Shown here: piece after piece, positions 11,236 through 21,295 of the stretch | How the letters are laid out: each line of letters starts with the position of its first letter | Numbering within the stretch: position 1 is the first letter of the stretch | DNA from: Cladorrhinum sp. PSN259 | Lineage: Eukaryota > Ascomycota > Sordariomycetes > Sordariales > Podosporaceae | Assembly: GCA_033725935.1 (NCBI GenBank) | Contig: MU867150.1 | Coordinates: 1 to 53,984 of the forward strand | Reading direction: 5' to 3' | Length of the DNA stretch: 53,984 bases | Position numbers and translations under genes: made by a program | Notes under the pieces: model-generated | Seen by the model: only the letters and a program-made list of their open reading frames with translations | Database searches by the model: none | What the model was told of the DNA's origin: nothing

Positions 11236-12501
11236 CTACTGAGAGTTGCCATCAGCAGCCTCCTTGGCCGTTCTGCGCCAACTCATGGGATAACCTCTTT
11301 TCACTCTCCACTCCTCTGACTCCCTCTCAACAGTGTCAAGCAGATTCTCCCTCCAAGTGCCTGCCATATCCTCCCTGAAACTGATCTGCCCGCCAAACTC
11401 CCACGAGATCATCCTCTCTGCGCGTGCGCCTTCCTGAGCATGAAGCAACCCAACCGCCACATCAACCTGCTCTGGTCTGTCATCGACACAGTAGAATACA
11501 CAAGCCGCACACCGACTGCAGAAATACCTCTGCACGTCCGGCGAGCTAGCATAATAAGCCAGCGTACCGAACTTGTCACCCTCTTCCGGGTGCGTGTTAT
11601 AATCTTCCCCAACGGCCGCCTTCAACGCTCTCGTGTCTGCCGGAAACCCTTCGCTCCCATCACCGAACCCAATATGCTTCAGCAGCGCAAAAGTCCAGTT
11701 CATCACCTCAACCCCGCTCCAAACCCGGCAGGAATCACATCCATCCAGCGTTCCCAGCGACTTGTGCGTAACCTCATCAACAAACCACGGCAGCTTCTCC
11801 TCGCCCTTCTTCGCCTGCTCCTCAAACTCCCTCTGAGCCTCACCGGCTTTGACTAGAAAATCAACCCCCCCACAGTGACACTTGAGCCTGACATTCCCGG
11901 GAAACTCACCCTTCATATCTCCAACTTTCTTTCCCTCATCACTCTCAACAGCAGGCCAATACTCCCCCTCCTCCTTAACCTCCTCACTTTTGCCGCCAGC
12001 ACCCAGCCACCTCTTGCCTTTTAACCAGTTACTCACCCCGCCATCGACAGTATCGCCCACAAACACCTGGTACCCCCAGTCCACCTCCAACTTGATGTTG
12101 TGCTTCATCAGCACGCCCGTACATACCCATAATTTAACTTTTTGAGCAGGGGAAGAACCAGCATCCCTCGCAAACAAGGGACTGGAGCACCTCCCGCAGA
12201 ACACGAGCGTCATGCTCTCCGAGTACTTGTATACGCGCAGCCGGCCAGAACTCGACTCCATGTCGGCATCAGAAAACATGTCGGGCTCGTCATCGTTCCA
12301 CAGCAGGGCGCGGGAGCCAGACATGCACCCCGAGACGTGCCTGCACGAGTTGCAGTGGCACGTTATCGCTTTCAGCGGGCTGCTACCGCCGTCGGGAAGG
12401 GGGAAATCCGCCCGAGTGAAGCTGTGCATTTTGCAGAGGCATTGCGCAATCATGCGGACTGTCTTCTTCTTGTTTTCTTGCTGTTCTTGGCGTTGTTCCA
12501 T
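11236..12501 (-). CDS. double GFA/CENP-V-type zinc protein
   Basis: Single exon, 421 residues, ATG at 12501. Two GFA (glutathione-dependent formaldehyde-activating / CENP-V) zinc modules are visible in tandem. Module 1 has CLCKMH near residue 22, CHCNSCRHVSG near 50 and CGRCSSPLF near 102. Module 2 has CHCGGVDF near 210, CDSCRVWSG near 255 and CSRCAACVFY near 330. This spacing of Cys pairs is the family zinc-binding pattern. The family is named from a bacterial enzyme, but most fungal members have no known substrate, so the reaction is not assigned. There is an acidic Lys/Glu-rich linker between the modules. No signal peptide; probably cytosolic. Confidence 0.85.
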   Translation of the reverse strand: MEQRQEQQENKKKTVRMIAQCLCKMHSFTRADFPLPDGGSSPLKAITCHCNSCRHVSGCMSGSRALLWNDDEPDMFSDADMESSSGRLRVYKYSESMTLVFCGRCSSPLFARDAGSSPAQKVKLWVCTGVLMKHNIKLEVDWGYQVFVGDTVDGGVSNWLKGKRWLGAGGKSEEVKEEGEYWPAVESDEGKKVGDMKGEFPGNVRLKCHCGGVDFLVKAGEAQREFEEQAKKGEEKLPWFVDEVTHKSLGTLDGCDSCRVWSGVEVMNWTFALLKHIGFGDGSEGFPADTRALKAAVGEDYNTHPEEGDKFGTLAYYASSPDVQRYFCSRCAACVFYCVDDRPEQVDVAVGLLHAQEGARAERMISWEFGGQISFREDMAGTWRENLLDTVERESEEWRVKRGYPMSWRRTAKEAADGNSQ

Positions 12502-12974
12502 TTTTGGTGGTTGGAAAACGGTAAGTTGTAAGGAAAGTGAAAAGAGTCAATCTTGCGGGGAAGATTTATACTGCAACAAAGAACTGGAGAGAAGAAAGTT
12601 GAGATCAGTAAGTATACGTAATTCAGTCTCGGTCCCCGGTCGGTCATACGGCGGGATATTTACCCCTTTTTATGGAAAGAGGTACTCAGATGATGGTGGT
12701 GGGCGTTTAACCCCGCAGTTGCTGCCTGCTTGGAAACGAGGAATACGAAAGTCCCTGAACAGACAGTATGATATCAACTCATCAAGTAATAGTATTACAG
12801 TAACGTACAGATATAAGCAAAGGAAGAATCCATGCGATATAGAGAGAGATTCATCTTGACGATTAAGAAACACTCCGTTATTAGACCAACCTCCCAAAAG
12901 TCCGTGTCAACCAAGCCATTGCAGATGCAACGTCTTACCCAGTTCTATTGTGAACATTTACACCTTTTTCTTCA
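12502..12974. other. intergenic region
   Basis: 473 bp between the GFA-protein start and the YTP1-like 3' end; nothing recognised beyond presumed promoter sequence. Confidence 0.4.
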
Positions 12975-14617
12975 TTACACCACGCGTTGGTTGTTGCGTC
13001 CAACAGTGCTAGGGCTGCCAATGCTGTCATTATCATCCCCCTCACTCTTCAGCAGCTTCCGCTCCTCATCCTCGTCGTCGCTCACCAAGCCCTCTAGTTC
13101 GAATTCGTTCGCGTCTCGAAGATGTGCCTCGGCGCCACCAGCATGTCCGTTTGCGACGGGCTTTATGATGGGGTTTACTGCACGATCGTAAACGTTGATG
13201 AGCACCATCGTCCACAAGAACACCATAGATGCCACACTGTAGAGAATCAGAATGTAGGCGACGGCGTCCATGCCCGACCAAAGAACAAGACCCATCTGTT
13301 CTTCGTTTGCGCCCATGAAGAGAAAACCTGCAGCGTAGAGAAGAAAGATTGGGACGTATTGGAAGGCCTTGATCTCCTTACCATCCTCCGAGACGCCCGG
13401 CTGGTCGTTCAAGACGAAGCAAATTTCGATGATGCGGGTAACACCAACCCCCATCAACGTGTATCCAAACATCTTGTGCGTCATGGCGCTAATCATCATC
13501 TCCTGCGGGTGAGAGGACATGGCCCAACCGGTAAGGAGGATAATAAAACCAGGAATGAAGTTGCGCTTCGGTAATCCGTCACGCCCGATGCTCAGCCAGA
13601 TCCCGACCAGTCCAGCAGCCCACCAAATAATTCCCATGGTAGTATGTTGCCAGTCATTCCTGACCCACTCGGTGCCCCAGCGATGTTCGGTAAATGTATT
13701 GACGCAACCCCACGCGGCAATGACAGCACTGTCAAAGAACTCCTGGCTTCGGCCGGTCCGACGAATCCAGACCTGCCCGACGAGCAGGATGATGGTCAAA
13801 AGCATTCCGTACGCAATGAAGGCGCTGCCCATGATAAAGTGGGCGGCACACTGTCCAAGATGATCCCCTTGGCAGAATCCCAGCGCAGTGATGCCTCCAA
13901 ACAACATCTGTACCCAAGAGTATACAGGAAACGCTTTTCCGTTGATGCTGTGGAGGACTCGGAAGAAGGGGCGGATGCGAGCATGTATGCCTCGTTCGAG
14001 ATGAAGCTTCAAGTAGGCGCCGAGGACGACTTGGGCGATCATGAGGAAGAAGAGAGGCGTGGCGGCTTTGGCGTGAACATTTTTCTCATTGAACACCCTC
14101 CCCCCGTGGAGGTGACCGAGAGCGTATCCCAAAAGGGCGAGGGCGGTGCCGAAAACTTGAAGCGGCACATGCCATCTGTTTTTGATTATCTGAACAGGTT
14201 GAGAGATTGTTTTAGTTGTCTGTTGTTGAGCGACCTGTCAAAGCAGATTGCACTTACGCCAAGCACCATTCCTAATGGGAAGACTATGCCAAAAGCAAAA
14301 GTTTGCAAGAATATATGCACCCACAATGTTGTATCCTACATCGCCGACCCGTCAGTATTATTATATCTCATTCCCGTCCGGTTCTTCTATCACTGGATGA
14401 CCGTCGGCGGACGTACAATAGGGTCCACAGAAACTGTCTGCCCTTCGGGGATGTTCCCTTCATCGTGGTTCCCATGGGACATAGCCATTGGTATAAAAGC
14501 GGCTGCTAGTGCTATCTTTGCGATCGAGGGGGGGATTCGAGCTCGAGGAACAAGATTCGACAACGAAAGTGACACTAGCGAGGAGCCATGGCTCCGGGCC
14601 GGCAGTGACACAATCAT
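12975..14617 (-). CDS. YTP1-like multi-pass membrane protein (DUF2427 plus YTP1 C-terminal domain)
   Basis: Three exons, 14617-14417, 14335-14258 and 14189-12975, with introns of 81 and 68 nt, give 497 residues in consistent phase. The ATG at 14617 is the first in frame; the true N terminus could be further in or lie in an unseen exon. The N-terminal DUF2427 module has the segment LWVHIFLQTFAFGIVFPLGM across exon 2 and cytochrome-b561-like His residues (HLHGG, HSING, HRWGTEW). The YTP1 C-terminal domain follows, for about 10-11 membrane spans in all, and the tail is acidic and cytosolic (VSDDEDEERK). Yeast Ytp1 is a putative type III membrane protein of unknown biochemical role, so only the family is assigned. 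Confidence 0.85.
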
Positions 14618-15309
14618 TGTGAGCTTTTGGACACACAGGGCGGACAGGGAGGGCCTTGAAGAGGAGAAACGAGGTTTGAAGCACGATGTCACTGGATGCC
14701 ACAGGCCAAAAGCGCCGGCGTATCACAGATCGGACGATTTTCGCACGATTTGGGGCGACGGGGGGACAACAGCGCTAGAATGACGTTGCCTACAGCCAAC
14801 GGCGCGCTGAAATCCTTGGGCAAAGTGGCGGGGGCCAAGACAATTATAGGGAAAAAATTATTATTTTTCAGTGAGACCGATGTCAGGAGAAAACAAGCTG
14901 AATCCAGGGAGCCAATGGAGGGAGAATGGGGTTCGCGCTCTCGGTCATATCGGGACACACCACAATAATTTAACACACTGTGAACTCCGTGGCGTCCACA
15001 TTTCCAGACACTCCGCGCAAGCCGTGCAAGCCGTGCAAGCCGTTTTCTTCAGAGCACCTGCCCAGATGGGGGGTTCGACAGCTGTGCGATGATTGGTGGC
15101 CATCTCAAAGTGCGGGGTAGAGGTTCAAGCAAAATTCTTGGGCAGGGGGCTTGGGTTCGCTTGGAATCGCTTGGAATCCTTGGAGATCGGGGAATCGGCT
15201 CTAACCATCACGCAACAACCCATGCAGTGCCATGCATCAACAATCTCGATTAGTTAGGTAATTCACCATCTACACTCAACATAGCATTCTTGGGATATCC
15301 ATATCAATT
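14618..15309. other. intergenic region
   Basis: 692 bp between two minus-strand genes. It holds a small direct repeat, three copies of GTGCAAGCC-like sequence near 15018-15043; otherwise nothing recognised. Confidence 0.45.
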
Positions 15310-16527
15310 TCACTCTTCCTCGGCGCGCACCATGTCCGCTTCCCAAGCCTTCTTGATCTGCTCAGCGAATTCATCGTCTGCCAGCACCTTCCACCCAACC
15401 GATGCCATTCCCTTGCCGCACTCAATCGCCCTCGCAAACGAGTCCTCTGTCCCAGCCGCCACAGCAAACCCCTTGGTGTGGTTTGCCTCGCCATGTCCTG
15501 TCTTGATGCCAAACGCCCCATGGAAGCTGGGGCACTGATAAGAGACATCTCCCATGTCTGTACTTCCACTGAGGAAATCGCTTGCCTCGTCATATGCCAC
15601 GCTCCCATCCGGCATCGCCTGCACATAGGCCTTGCAGATTAAGGGACTCGACCGGAGGTCCGAGTACGAGTTCAATTCCTCAAGTCGAACCGAGCATCCT
15701 GTGGCGAGCGCCGCACCCTCGAAGCACTTGAGGACCCGTTCCCACAACTCGCGGGCTCTCTTCCTGGTCCCGCTGCGAACATAGTAGTCAACACAACAAT
15801 CAGATGGCGTCACATTCGGTGTCCCACCCCCGGAGCGGATCACGCCGTGGATCCTTTCGTCTGGATGGATTTGCTGGCGCAGCATGCTGATGCCGTTGTA
15901 CGAGAGACAGACGGCGTCGAGCGCGTTAACCCCATCCCATGGTGCAATGGACGCATGAGCTTCGCGGCCTGTAAAGTATATACGCATCTTGATGTTGGCG
16001 AGCATATTGATGTATGAAGCGCCTCGGAGGGGAGGAGTAAGTTTGTAACCAGGCCCCGGATGGACCATCAAGCAAGCCGAAACACCACGGTAAGCACCGG
16101 CGTCGATGAGCTTGAGCTTGCCCCCGCCACCTTCTTCGGCTGGCGTGCCGAGGATACGAACGCGCCCTGGGTTGTCAGACGCCTTGAGAGCTGCGGCAAC
16201 ACCGAGAAAGGCTGCAAAAGATGCGGATGCAATCAAGTTGTGTCCACATGCGTGTCCGATCCCGGGAAGTGCGTCATACTCGGCGTTGAAGACTACCAGA
16301 CGGCCCTCGGAACCAAACTCGGCCTCGAAAGCTGTGTTTAGACCATAGGCGTGAGGTGTCACTTTGTATCCGAGGTCGGTCAAAGTCGAAACAAAGAGAT
16401 CGTGGGCTTTAATCTCCTCATACCCCAGCTCCGGATTTGCATGAATGTATTCGTTCACATGGCCGATAGATTTTGGGACATGATTGTCGATCTCCTTGTT
16501 GATCAGGTGGTCGATGTTGTGTTCCAT
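15310..16527 (-). CDS. M20-family amidohydrolase / metallopeptidase (ACY1L2/AbgB-like)
   Basis: Single exon, 405 residues, ATG at 16527. Metal-centre motifs of the M20 family are clear: EYDALPGIGHACGHN near residues 83-97 (HxCGHN), the catalytic TPAEEGGGG near 128-136, HPGPGY near 155, and a late metal-ligand His in KTGHGEANHTKG near 345. The dimerisation domain sits between about 180 and 300, with REAHASIAPWDGVNALDA. Members hydrolyse amide bonds of N-acyl amino acids, p-aminobenzoyl-glutamate or dipeptides in the cytosol; the specific substrate cannot be told. No signal peptide. A Zn2Cys6 regulator gene lies 329 bp upstream on the same strand, a possible but unproven regulatory partner. Confidence 0.9.
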   Translation of the reverse strand: MEHNIDHLINKEIDNHVPKSIGHVNEYIHANPELGYEEIKAHDLFVSTLTDLGYKVTPHAYGLNTAFEAEFGSEGRLVVFNAEYDALPGIGHACGHNLIASASFAAFLGVAAALKASDNPGRVRILGTPAEEGGGGKLKLIDAGAYRGVSACLMVHPGPGYKLTPPLRGASYINMLANIKMRIYFTGREAHASIAPWDGVNALDAVCLSYNGISMLRQQIHPDERIHGVIRSGGGTPNVTPSDCCVDYYVRSGTRKRARELWERVLKCFEGAALATGCSVRLEELNSYSDLRSSPLICKAYVQAMPDGSVAYDEASDFLSGSTDMGDVSYQCPSFHGAFGIKTGHGEANHTKGFAVAAGTEDSFARAIECGKGMASVGWKVLADDEFAEQIKKAWEADMVRAEEE

Positions 16528-16856
16528 GATTACTATTGGGGTGAAGGTAACAATGCAGTTATGCGCAGGAGTAAAAACTGGCAGAGGTGGTGTGTTATGG
16601 CGATGATGAGATCATGGCAGCACATCAATTGGCATTTTATATCCCAAATCCATACCAGGCAACTTGTGCCAAGTTTTGTTCAACAGCATACCTACGTCGA
16701 TCACTCAGCAATGTTTTAACCCCACCGGTCCTATCATGACACATAGACTTGTCGGCAAAAAACAGCCAATGAGGAGAAACAAAGATCTCGGGGCCATGAA
16801 CGTCGAGACGAGGAGCCACGGAAACTTGACAAGAACCCACAACCTTTACAACAAGC
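16528..16856. other. intergenic region
   Basis: 329 bp between the Zn2Cys6 gene end and the M20 gene start; presumed promoter of the latter, no motif recognised. Confidence 0.4.
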
Positions 16857-18605
16857 TCAAATCCCCATGCCAATATCCAGTACAGCGCATGATGTTTGCA
16901 GGATTTGTCGAATCCTAGTCATCCCAAGCCTTGCTCCAGCCTCTTGCATCTGAAAGATACTACACATTGCATGGTTGAGCCCTGGGTCCTTCAACCCCAG
17001 CAAGATAAAGCGTTGCTTGAACCGCTCCGTCGTCTCGATGCCAGCCCAAAACAGAGGCCAATATAGCCGATCACTTTGTCCCATTGCCTCATTCGCCAGA
17101 CTTTCTTGAAGCAACATCATCAAGGATTCCACCGTCTTTGAGATTTCCATGGTGCTAGGCGAGCTGAACGGCTCATCTTCAGCGGTGAGGCTGCATCTAA
17201 AATGGTAGATTCGCACTGCATAGTAGTTTGCGATTGCCCAGTCTGCGTTCTGCCTCATCCTATCACGCACCACAGGCGTCGACTCGGTTAGACGAATGAG
17301 AGAAAGGACCGCCCCCGTTTGTCCGAAGCGGTCGATATCAAGCAAGATGTCCTTGCTTACTTCTGGTTTGAGAGGTAAACGTTCCTCCTCCGCGTTATTT
17401 ACTTTCTGGGCCAGCATCCAAGTTTTGTGGACGATATCAAGGGGTTGCGAGTTATTAATGTCGTCTCGCAGTTGCTCTTCGGGATAATCAACCCAGTTCA
17501 AACTTAGGGTCTCCTTGGACATTTCGTACAAAGCCGCCATCGACGACTGAGACTCTGATTGGGTCAAAAACCTGGCCATGCTGCCGCCTTCCCCAAGGGT
17601 GCGCGCTCGGGTGTCGAGCCAGAGAAGCCAAATAAGGAGGCGACCAACCAGTGCCTTTTTGGCCGCAGACCAGCCCAGGTCTTCGCTTCCAACGGTTACC
17701 AATTTGTGGTGGAGTCGGTAGCCACGGACATATTCGGCCATCTGGCGACTGAGTTCAAGGGAAAGGGTGCGTCGATGAGCGGATGGATAGCGACGGTGTA
17801 TGTGCCAGTGTAAGAACCAGAAGGATACCATCATCACCAAGGGGTCAACCTCACCACTGGCAATGTCCATTTCTAACTGCTGACGGCCGATCTGGTAATT
17901 CTTATCCGCGGTTCTAAGCATCTCGGTCTGGGAACGGCTCCGCCATCCAATCTCAGCTTGCGACGCTGCCAACAAAAGATGCAACACAGCTGAATTGGTG
18001 CGTGCTGTCTCCCACAGGATGGCATGTGTGGACCAGTTTGGCGATTTATTACCAAAGCCAAAGTACGGTTCGTTGCGGTAGTAATCAAGCGCTTCACGCT
18101 CTATGTTGGTTAGAGGCACCAGAGCGGGGAGGTCGGCCAGCAGACCATTTGAGTTTAGCTGCATATCTACGGTGGGTGACACAGACAGGAACGTGTTTCC
18201 AGGGGCAGGCATGGTATCAAAGAAGCCCGAGTTCGAGACTGAGAGGTCAGGGGCCAAGGTAAAATCACCGCCGATTGGCAAGTCGAAGAGGCATAGATCA
18301 AAGACAGGATCTGAAGCAGGCCAGTTGTCCGCTGCGGCAAGGATTGATTGGCCGGGCATGTCGCTTTCGCTATTGTCCGGCATTGGGTCAGAGGCTCGGG
18401 CAAGTTGCCTTGGTGGTTGGTTCCTGACCTCTTGGATCCTCCGCCTTCTTCTTTCTTCCCTGGTGAGTCGAGGAGTATATACACAGTCAAGACTCAGTCG
18501 AGAGCAGACCTGACATGTAGGTTTGTTTTCGTCACATTTGACATGGCGTCTGCGACATGTTCGGCACCCTGTACATGTACATGTACAACCATGAGCTTCA
18601 GCCAT
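16857..18605 (-). CDS. Zn2Cys6 (Gal4-type) transcription factor
   Basis: Single exon, 582 residues from the ATG at 18605; an in-frame GTG 12 nt upstream is not used as start. The binuclear zinc cluster is at residues 14-41: CRTCRRRHVKC, then DENKPT, then CQVCSRLSLDC. It is followed at once by a basic linker (TREERRRRRIQEVR). The rest resembles the fungal-specific middle region that follows many such clusters, with an aromatic helix segment MMVSFWFLHWHIHRRYP. Such proteins bind CGG-type half sites in the nucleus. Oddly, three extra Cys directly precede the cluster (GCTCTCTGC), encoded by a TGTACA-type microsatellite, and the leader is only about 12 residues. Targets are unknown; neighbours are the M20 gene and, divergently, the Old Yellow Enzyme gene. 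Confidence 0.9.
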   Translation of the reverse strand: MAEAHGCTCTCTGCRTCRRRHVKCDENKPTCQVCSRLSLDCVYTPRLTREERRRRRIQEVRNQPPRQLARASDPMPDNSESDMPGQSILAAADNWPASDPVFDLCLFDLPIGGDFTLAPDLSVSNSGFFDTMPAPGNTFLSVSPTVDMQLNSNGLLADLPALVPLTNIEREALDYYRNEPYFGFGNKSPNWSTHAILWETARTNSAVLHLLLAASQAEIGWRSRSQTEMLRTADKNYQIGRQQLEMDIASGEVDPLVMMVSFWFLHWHIHRRYPSAHRRTLSLELSRQMAEYVRGYRLHHKLVTVGSEDLGWSAAKKALVGRLLIWLLWLDTRARTLGEGGSMARFLTQSESQSSMAALYEMSKETLSLNWVDYPEEQLRDDINNSQPLDIVHKTWMLAQKVNNAEEERLPLKPEVSKDILLDIDRFGQTGAVLSLIRLTESTPVVRDRMRQNADWAIANYYAVRIYHFRCSLTAEDEPFSSPSTMEISKTVESLMMLLQESLANEAMGQSDRLYWPLFWAGIETTERFKQRFILLGLKDPGLNHAMCSIFQMQEAGARLGMTRIRQILQTSCAVLDIGMGI

Positions 18606-19760
18606 CTTTGGGATCACAGAAGCACCAGAAGCGACATACCTGTCAAGGATCTTCTTTTGGTCTGGCCAGTAGCTGATGACGCCATATTTGATACGCGATC
18701 TGGAGATAGAGTGGGAATAGGGGGCTGTTCGAGTGCACTATCTTGCAAAGCAGGAATGGTAAGTGATCGGATGTTTGTGGGAGAAAGATAGATAACAAAC
18801 AGGTGGAGTCTTTCACCTACTTGCTTGACCGACGACCCATTTTTATCGTGGAATTCCAGTTCACTTGTATAGTCTATTCTACGGAACAGGTACTTGGTTG
18901 CTTGAGGCCTTCGAGGATGGGCTGCGGGGTTGCAGGAGGCATCCTTCAGCCACACCTTGGTTTTCATGTACGTCGGCAAATTTGACCAATCGTATTACAC
19001 CGTCGCTTCAACCCACCAATGCTCACTTCAACCCATCAATGCTCTCGTGGCTGCCCTATCATTGATGATGGAGCGAAACAATAGCGAATGGACAGTATTC
19101 CTGGTTATCTTTGTCTTTGTTGTTTTCTTTTGCCCCTTTTTCTGGAGAAAAGAAAGGAGCTGTTTCTTGAAAATATTGACACATTGCATAAAGTGTTGTC
19201 TAGCTCTTACAACTACGCGATATTGAATTCCGCAGATACTGTATCATCTCGATGAGCAAGTTTATCTACGAGGCACCCCCTGATTGTACATACCCCAAAC
19301 CATGTGTGGTTCACACCCATGTCGCAGCGCTATCAGAATTCTCATGAACGAAAGTGGACTGAACCCCGGTAGAGCCGGAGTGGGTAGACGGAGCGGAGGC
19401 GATAATTGGGCCGCGTTTGTGGGGAAACCCTCCGAATCCCGAATGTACCTAGTTTGAAGACTCGGCACCGTTCTTGATGGTGGTCAGCCTCGGCATTTGC
19501 GTAGATCAGGAGAGGGGGCGATTATCAAGCATCTAGAAATTACCAAGCCGACATTTTTCATTTTATATTTTTTTCATGGTTCCCCTTGAATCTAGAATAT
19601 TCACAAGGTCCCGGGGTCCCACTTGGAGGGGAGATAGTATAAAACTTGGAAAGGAGCCTTGCATCTACTTTTGTTTCGCTTAAATAGCAACCTTTTTTAT
19701 TTTATTTTTTATTTTTCAAGTCGAGGCAGGAAAACAACAACTGCATCCAAGATAAAAAAG
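18606..19760. other. divergent promoter region
   Basis: 1155 bp between the Zn2Cys6 factor (minus) and the OYE gene (plus). A TATA box for the OYE gene is listed separately. Just upstream of the OYE ATG is a T/A-rich leader (19682-19720). No gene seen. Confidence 0.45.
19638..19644 (+). promoter_or_regulatory. TATA box of the OYE gene
   Basis: TATAAAA, 117 bp upstream of the ATG at 19761, in a sensible position for a core promoter. Confidence 0.5.
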
Positions 19761-20702
19761 ATGGCGTCACCTACCGATCTGCAAATCGCACAGCCTTTAA
19801 CCCTTAAATGCGGTCTCACGCTCCCGAACCGCCTCGTCAAGGCCGCCATGGCCGAATGGCTCAGCGACAAGGAAACGAAGCTGCCGAGCGAGAGGCTCAA
19901 CTCTCTGTCCAAACACTGGGCGGCGGGCGGCTGGGGCATGCTCATAACAGGCAACGTCGAAGTCGACCCCAGACATACCGGAAGCCCAGATGACGTCGTT
20001 GTCGATCCGTCGTTACCTATTGACTCTATCCTCCCCGTCTTCACCCGCTGGGCCGAGTCCTTCAAGGGTTCTAATTCTTTCTCTGACGCGGTGAAGAAGA
20101 CGCCCGTTCTGGTGCAGATCAACCACCCCGGGAGACAATCCGCCCGCGGAGCGGGCACTCGTGGGTTCTTCGGACAGACGGTGGCGCCGAGCGCCGTACC
20201 TATCAACTGGGGACCCGGAATCCTACCTTGGCTCTTGAGGACCGTGGTGTTTGGCACCCCCCGCGAGTTGACGATACCGGAGATTGAGGAGGTTGTGAGG
20301 AACTTTGCGCACACGGCTCGCGTGGTCGCCGAGGCCGGGTTCGACGGGGTCCAGATCCACGCGGCGCACGGGTACCTGCTTTCGCAGTTTCTGAGCAGCG
20401 CCACGAATAAGCGGACGGATAAGTACGGAGGGTCCGCCGAGAAGAGGGCGCAGGTCGTGATTGAGGTTATAGAGGCTGTAAAGGAGGCCACGAGGGAGGT
20501 TAGAGGTAAAGGTTTCGCGGTGGGGATCAAGGTGAATAGTGCGGATTACCAGAGCGAGGCGGAGATGGCGGACGTTGTGAAGCAGTTTAGGATGATTGCT
20601 GAGGCCGGGGTGGATTTCGTGGAGGTTAGTGGAGGGACGTATGAGGATCCCTCGGTAAGTTCTTTTGTTGTTGTTGTTGTTGACTGAGTTGAATTTGTTT
20701 AC

Positions 20703-20740
<38 letters not shown>

Positions 20741-21221
20741 GGGGCCGTTGCTGACGTGATACGCACAGATGAACCTGGGACTTCAAAACAAGTCTGAGCG
20801 CACAAAGGCGAGAGAGGCTTATTTTCTTGAGTTTGCCAGTATTGCGAGGCGGGAGCTGTCTGGTGTTCCTCTGATGGTTACTGGCGGCTTCACCAGCAGA
20901 TTGGGCATGGAGAACGCTGTTGCGCAGGGAGATTGCGAGCTTGTCGGGCTCGGCAGGCCGGCTGTGATTAACCCGACTTTGCCCAACAATACGATATTTA
21001 ACAAGGAGGTCAAGGACGAGGCTGCAAAGTTGTACAGGAGGAAGAATGAGCCTTCCTGGCTAATCAAGCTGCTTGGAATCAGGGCTGTTGGAGCCGGTGC
21101 TGACACTGTAAGTTCTTTCTTTCCGCTTTATCAAAATTCTTTGCGGAGAAGGAGGTTATGCTAACAAACCATGCGACAGACCTGGTACACCAAACAGATA
21201 CAAGACCTGGCATCATCTTAA
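19761..21221 (+). CDS. Old Yellow Enzyme-family NADH:flavin oxidoreductase
   Basis: Three exons, 19761-20654, 20769-21107 and 21180-21221, give 424 residues; all junctions are phase 0. The FMN-binding TIM barrel starts at PLTLKCGLTLPNRLVKAAMAEWLS. The class signature VQIHAAHGYLLSQFLS (substrate-binding H-x-x-H) is near residue 205, GGFTSRLGMENAV near 340 and the phosphate-binding GLGRPAVINP near 365. The family reduces activated C=C bonds with NAD(P)H; natural substrates are usually unknown. The last exon has only 14 codons. The first intron (20655-20768) contains a strange stack of 20 T, 15 A and 7 G in direct succession. The gene converges on the paraoxonase-like gene with 74 bp between stops. 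Confidence 0.9.
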
Positions 21222-21295
21222 AAGGACAAATATAGAAACTTGTGTACAAAGACTAGACTACAAAGATGGTAATGTTTTAGATAATTGCTTCAGTT

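Noticed and set aside
13644..14783. 379-codon plus-strand frame opposite the YTP1-like gene
   Set aside because: Antisense of clear multi-exon coding sequence on the minus strand.
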